Shown here in pieces: positions 59,703-64,000 of a DNA stretch of 64,000 bases (its first letter is position 1; each line of letters begins with the position of its first letter). A model generated the notes under the pieces. That model did no database searches, had not been told where the DNA came from, and saw only the letters and a list, made by a program, of their open reading frames with translations. The translations under genes were made by a program, and so were the position numbers. The DNA is taken from positions 61,983,103 through 62,047,102 of the forward strand of contig CM057231.1 of assembly GCA_029891385.1 (NCBI GenBank), read 5' to 3'. The stretch is from Erythroxylum novogranatense. Lineage: Eukaryota > Streptophyta > Magnoliopsida > Malpighiales > Erythroxylaceae.

Positions 59703-60368
59703 TTATTCAACTTCTTTTCTTTGAACCGTAAGAAGAGTCCACCATAAGCACTTGCTTGCTATCCTTCTTGATAGCTTGCTCTGCTTGCTTGAAAGCAGAT
59801 TGATCAACTCGAGGATTGTCGTGGATATTTGGTTCATCCGATAGTTTAACACAAATCCGTGAATAACTATCGACAATCCAACTAGAATTAAGTCAACACT
59901 TAATTCATAATCCATAACAAAACCTAAGACGGCCAACCTCTTAATATACCCATTCATCTTCAGTGCATACTGCACTGCAGATGAACCTGGAGTCATCTTA
60001 GTAGTGAAGAGTAGCCTCGAGGTCTCGAACCTTTCAGACCGAGCTTGCTCATCAAACAGCTCTCTAAGATGAAACACTATGGTATGAGCATCCATAGACT
60101 CGTCTTGGCTTTTGCACTCTGGTGACATCGAGGCAAGCATAATGCAGGTAGCCATGTCACTGTCTTTAAGATGCTTACGATATGCTTTCTGATCCTCATC
60201 AGAAGCATCAACAGCAGGTGGATCAGGAAGTGGAACATCTAGGACATATCCCAGTTCCTCTGACCTGAGAACAATTCTCAGATTTCTCAGCCAATCTAGA
60301 AAGTTAGGTCCAGTTAATTTGTTGGAGTCCATAAGCGAGCGCAAGTTCACACTAGAAGTCATCTTCAA
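59703..60368 (-). pseudogene. Element C gag
   Basis: 221 open codons from MKMTSSVNLRSLMDS. Core: LTGPNFLDWLRNLRIVLRSE, ATCIMLASMSPE, HTIVFHLRELFDEQARSERF, LGFVMDYELSVDLIL. This is the gag (UBN2-like) protein of plant copia elements. The C-terminal part with the zinc knuckle (about 59,600-59,700, CFHYGK where CFHCGK is expected) is out of frame. Confidence 0.82.
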
Positions 60369-60550
60369 TAGCCTATAGGGAAAAGAGAGAAAGAATGTTA
60401 GAATAGAATTACATGCATGATCATAAGGACTTGCATGACATGCATATGGCTCCCACTAGTTTCAAAGAATCCATAACCCTCAGTACGAATCCAAGAAACA
60501 TTATGACAAAATGTCCTAGTGGGTCGATATCCGACATTACTAAAATGACC

Positions 60551-60932
60551 TTAGGTTTACCCAACAAGCCACCTTAGGTTAATCGGTAGGTATCGGTCAT
60601 ACCAATTGCATCATAGATATCCGATATTACTAAAATGACCTTGGGTTTACCTAACAAGCCACCTTACTATCGGCAGGTATCGGTCATACCATTTGCTTCA
60701 TAGATGCAACTATCGACTAGTGCTATCAACTCGTGATGTATGCACACACATTGAGTTATCAACTCTTGATGCGCATACATCTGATGCACACTGCCCAATT
60801 TCGCCTCTTTCCACGTTGACCTTGAGTTTACTCAACAAATCAACGCTTCTAGTGAAAACCGACCCATTAATCCGAAAATCTTATTTTCATGGTTCGAACA
60901 TATCCGTATAGAGTGAACTTGGGTTTACCCAA
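60551..60932. repeat. Four short inverted repeats TTGGGTTTACCCAA
   Basis: Copies at 60,551 (ttaggtttacccaa), 60,641 (ttgggtttacctaa), 60,822 (ttgagtttactcaa) and 60,919 (ttgggtttacccaa), each followed by caa. The copy at 60,822 has changes in both arms that keep the pairing. Confidence 0.6.
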
Positions 60933-61142
60933 CAACCCAACTCTATAAGAACTCTGGTTCTCCCCATATTAATGGAAGGCGTTAGTTTTCATATGATGTG
61001 TGAGGGTTTTCAGGTCTCATCTTCTTCTCCTCCAAGCCGTAGGATTCTAGTCACCATGACTATATGGAATGATTTAGGGTATTTCATCAATCACATTGAG
61101 TCTATACCTAAAATCATCCATCATCCCACCTTTGCATGTTGT

Positions 61143-61316
61143 AAGTCGACTTGTGTATGTGTAAGTCGATTTATGTTAGTGTGTAAGTCGACTTATGCAT
61201 GTGTAAGTCGACTTATGCAATGTAGATTTAACAAGTCGACTTGTACCATTGTGCAAGTCGACTTATGCCTCTACAGTGCACGGACAAGTCGACTTGTATC
61301 TTTATTAGTCGACTTA
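61143..61316. promoter_or_regulatory. AAGTCGACTT palindrome array 4 (leader of C)
   Basis: Sites start at 61,143, 61,163 (aagtcgattt), 61,185, 61,205, 61,233, 61,255, 61,286 and 61,306 (ttagtcgactta). Steps are 20, 22, 20, 28, 22, 31 and 20 bp. It is the same motif as in element B although B and C are unrelated outside it. Confidence 0.75.
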
Positions 61317-62426
61317 TCCATGTGGAATTGCTATCTAATCGAATAATTTCTCAATCCGTGCAGTTCCAATTCACAATACCAAGTGTAATATCCTTTATTA
61401 TGATGTACCAATGAAACACTTTCATTGTTCCATGCTTACAATATATAGTCAAACTATACATGAAAAACTTGAAATCAATGAATACACTCTTATTCATTCA
61501 GATCTCCAAATAATTTGAGAATATCAAACTATCACCCTAAGTATCTCTAGGTAGTCTAAACTTTATCAAGATTACTTCGGAACTGGTCACAAAATTTTGA
61601 CAGCCAAAATAATCAAGACAAGGAAATGCACTAACGAGACGCTAATGTGACACATTTGACATCCGAAAAATATTTGGAAACCAAATTTCAAGAAATTCAA
61701 TTTGGAAAGCATACAAAATCAATATAACACATTTTTAAGCACATTAAAAATGATCCAAGGCATTGGAATTGAGAAATACATAATTTATCATTCCAAACAA
61801 AACAGCTCCAGCAACTTTCTCAAAACTGCCAAGCTCTGTGTTTTGCTTGAAAAACTCATTGAAAAAATTTCAATAAATTATGAGAAACTTAAAGAGGTTA
61901 CAAAATGTTCACAAAATGTTCCATGAATTTTTTCAGGATTTATTTCCAACAAAAACTCATCCAACCTAAGCAACAAAGCCAATGTAGAATCTGTGTTCCT
62001 CAACACAGTTATTCCCAGCAGCAAACAATAAATTCTCAAATAAATAGTAAATCACCTCAAAAATATTTTTCCATTCTCATAGACATTCATAAACATCTTA
62101 GAGACATGTTCGTGAAAGAAAATCCAAAAAAAAAAATTCTACAATTTATTATCGAATTTATAAGCATGCCTGTTCATTGAATGTGCACAAAGACAGCAAC
62201 CAGAACATTGGGGAATAAATTAGCAAAACCATATCAAATCACATTGATAAATTACGAGCTTCTACAGACATATGCAAAAACATCTTGTGAACATATCTGA
62301 GCAAGAAAATTTTGAAAACAATATTTCTACACTGAATTCGAAATTCACACAATCAACATGCATCATCGTCACAAGCAATAGGCAACTCCGACCTAGTCAT
62401 GGTTTCTTCGTTATATACGACACAAG

Positions 62427-62440
62427 TGGCTCTGATACCA
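62427..62440 (-). other. Primer-binding site of element C (tRNA-iMet type)
   Basis: The minus strand reads TGGTATCAGAGCCA one base from the LTR end at 62,442. Confidence 0.9.
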
Positions 62441-62441
62441 C

Positions 62442-64000
62442 TGTAGGAAAATCCCGGTGTGAGCATCACATGCCCACGGTGCGGAAAACAAAAATTTTTA
62501 TTCCAGTACCTTCCCGAAAGCCAGGATCCATGTGTCTATACAACAAACTCAAACCATAACGGCCAAAGGAGACCGTCTCTAACGGTATCCACGCAGAGAT
62601 CGGAGAACCTAAACGGGACAAACCTTTGACCCGGGAATAGCTAGAATAATTTGAAGACTGCTAGATCTTACCTTATTCTTGGAAAGCTTGGAAAATAACG
62701 ATGGAGAGGAGAAAATGAAGCTTGAAGATGAAGCTTTGAAGGAGATGAGAGATCGATGATGAGAAATCAAATTTCTCTCTTAGGTTTTTCAAAACCTTTC
62801 TCTTTCTTTTTTCTATGCAAAGCCAACGACCTACTTCATCTTCTTTTGTCTTTTTTCATTTAATATTAAACATGACAAGGCAAAGAAGAAGCTTCTTTTT
62901 GGTCATCCACGTTAGGCCTTTATATATATATATATATATAAAGTAAAAGGATGAGCTCCTCCTCCATCTTCCCACGTATACCACATATATATATATATAT
63001 ATATATATTAATTCTTTAATTAATTAATTATATATATATATATATATAAATGTTGAAGTGGTCCAGTCACACTGAATTGGTCCTACCGGCTCTTAGTCTG
63101 GTATGTGAAAACCCACCTAAACGTTTTTCAAAGAATATCGATGTCGCGATCACATCGGACATATCTCGATCTCATCGGGATCCATTTAATCCTTTTCTCT
63201 CCATATATTGGAACTCTGTCCAAAACTATTTTACTGAATTCTCCGAGACACTCTTATCGTGTGACCCATTAGGTTCCGGTTATGTTGGCCACTTAGATTA
63301 ACACTTAATCTGAAGCAAGTCATGAGCGGCATCTAGCAACACATCATGACCCCAATTGACCGGAAAGTAATTGGTTTGACGAATGAACATGTATTCATCA
63401 TGAACCATATCACGAACCTTTCCATAGACAATTACCGTGCAATTCGTCCTTTCATCATGCTATACCCCACTTGGTTATGAGTATGCGCAAAGTGTCAACT
63501 CTTTACTAGACTGACTATGTCAAATCTAATCCAAGTGATTTCAGTTCTTATCCTGTGACTCATTACTTAATATGTCAATGAAGACATTCTTCATGACATA
63601 TATGCTCCGGCCAGAGACTTCCAAGTAATGACCCTGGCAAGAGGCCATGGGTATCATCTTCTACTATCACAGAAGTGGTGAATCCTCTATTGGCTACTCA
63701 ATTACCTTCGAATACTTCAAGCTGTACCCAATCACCACCCTATGAGCGACCTCTGTAAGGCAACAAGGAATGGAGTCAAAGCACAGAATCAGTATCCAAG
63801 ATATCCTTGAGCACCTTAAGTCTAAAGATACTTGCACCATTGCCATGATGAGATTATCACTGGCATTAGAATAGGACATCCATGTGATGATCTCATAGCA
63901 GGTCATCCAATGTACTTACTACCTCTAGTAAGCATCCACATCTCAACCCTAAATATCTCATATTTACAGCTTCTGAGATCCACTGCTTGATCAAATCAAG
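62442..64000 (-). repeat. Element C 5' LTR, partial
   Basis: 1,559 bp matching 54,591-56,147. About 300 bp remain outside. TA runs at 62,922-62,940, 62,986-63,007 and 63,030-63,047. Small indels against the 3' LTR show some age. Confidence 0.92.

Larger units (their letters stand above)
60369..62426 (-). other. Element C leader, 2.06 kb, noncoding
   Basis: Between primer site and gag ATG, with no recognisable ORF on the minus strand. Contains a duplicated block of about 89 bp (about 60,532 and 60,620), four TTGGGTTTACCCAA-type inverted repeats and the palindrome array at 61,143-61,316. The remainder (61,330-62,426) is AT-rich with nothing recognisable. Copia leaders are usually far shorter. 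Confidence 0.65.
54591..64000 (-). mobile_element. Element C: Ty1-copia retrotransposon, runs off window
   Basis: Minus-strand element with 3' LTR (54,591-56,445), polypurine tract, RT-RNase H, integrase, gag, a 2-kb leader, primer site and a 5' LTR from 62,442 to beyond the window end. Gag-integrase-RT order marks copia. Its gag and RT are of the widespread plant type beginning with LTGPNFLDWLRNLRIVL; they are clearly different from element B, and I do not assign a lineage. Coding is broken. The target duplication cannot be checked, since one end is outside; the left flank is CTGTT. Confidence 0.9.

Noticed and set aside
61143..61316. Regularly spaced repeats as a CRISPR-like array
   Set aside because: Only 10-bp palindromes with about 10-bp gaps in a plant retrotransposon; no CRISPR features.

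Overview
The window is a flowering-plant nuclear region, AT-rich, and made almost entirely of nested transposable elements. I see no complete host protein gene, rRNA, tRNA gene or CRISPR array. The Athila/Tat-type Ty3-gypsy elements with an Asp-tRNA primer site, the Sirevirus-like Ty1-copia element, the L1-type LINEs and the giant TGTAACA-ended LTRs are all plant types. I cannot name the species.

Left part (1-22,364). A possible terminal host exon (135-209) abuts a minus-strand LTR of family A (214 to about 2,000) and an old long LTR of family D (about 2,000-4,100) with a purine-rich minisatellite. A plus-strand Athila-like element E follows: LTR ending at 5,756, primer site 5,760-5,777, gag 6,170-8,279, protease 20,763-21,368. 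E was split by element D (8,280-20,762, minus strand, 5-bp target duplication CACTA). D has LTRs of 4.7 and 4.2 kb around a 3.6-kb internal region without recognisable coding, the architecture of a LARD. E is cut off by two truncated family A LTRs in tandem (A2, A3).

Middle (22,365-35,300). A3 was invaded by element B (23,301-32,390, plus strand, target duplication TTATG), a full-length Sirevirus-like copia element with both LTRs, primer site, gag, pol and four polypurine tracts. Its third ORF is open for 387 codons and lies where an env gene would be. Gag and pol are broken by stops and frameshifts, ORF3 only near its end. Beyond A3 lies a minus-strand Athila-like remnant F (32,580 to about 35,300).

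Right-centre (35,340-54,590). An L1-type LINE H on the minus strand was split by a plus-strand family D composite (36,783-46,471, target duplication AGAGG), which itself contains a family A LTR J (about 40,255-43,451). Then come an F-like LTR copy G carrying a SINE-like tRNA-related composite M (48,680-49,304, duplication TAACA), a second LINE K, an Athila-like integrase remnant I, and a family A LTR A4.

Right end (54,591-64,000). A4 is interrupted by copia element C on the minus strand: 3' LTR 54,591-56,445, pol, gag, an unusually long 2-kb leader, primer site, and a 5' LTR running off the window.

The most unusual signal is a 10-bp palindrome, AAGTCGACTT. It forms four arrays: in both LTRs of B, just upstream of ORF3, and in the leader of the unrelated element C. 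Sites are mostly 19-22, 28-31 or 52 bp apart, close to whole turns of the DNA helix. Together with the largely open ORF3 this suggests either a host activator shared by two retrotransposons or an element-encoded DNA-binding regulator. The function is inference.
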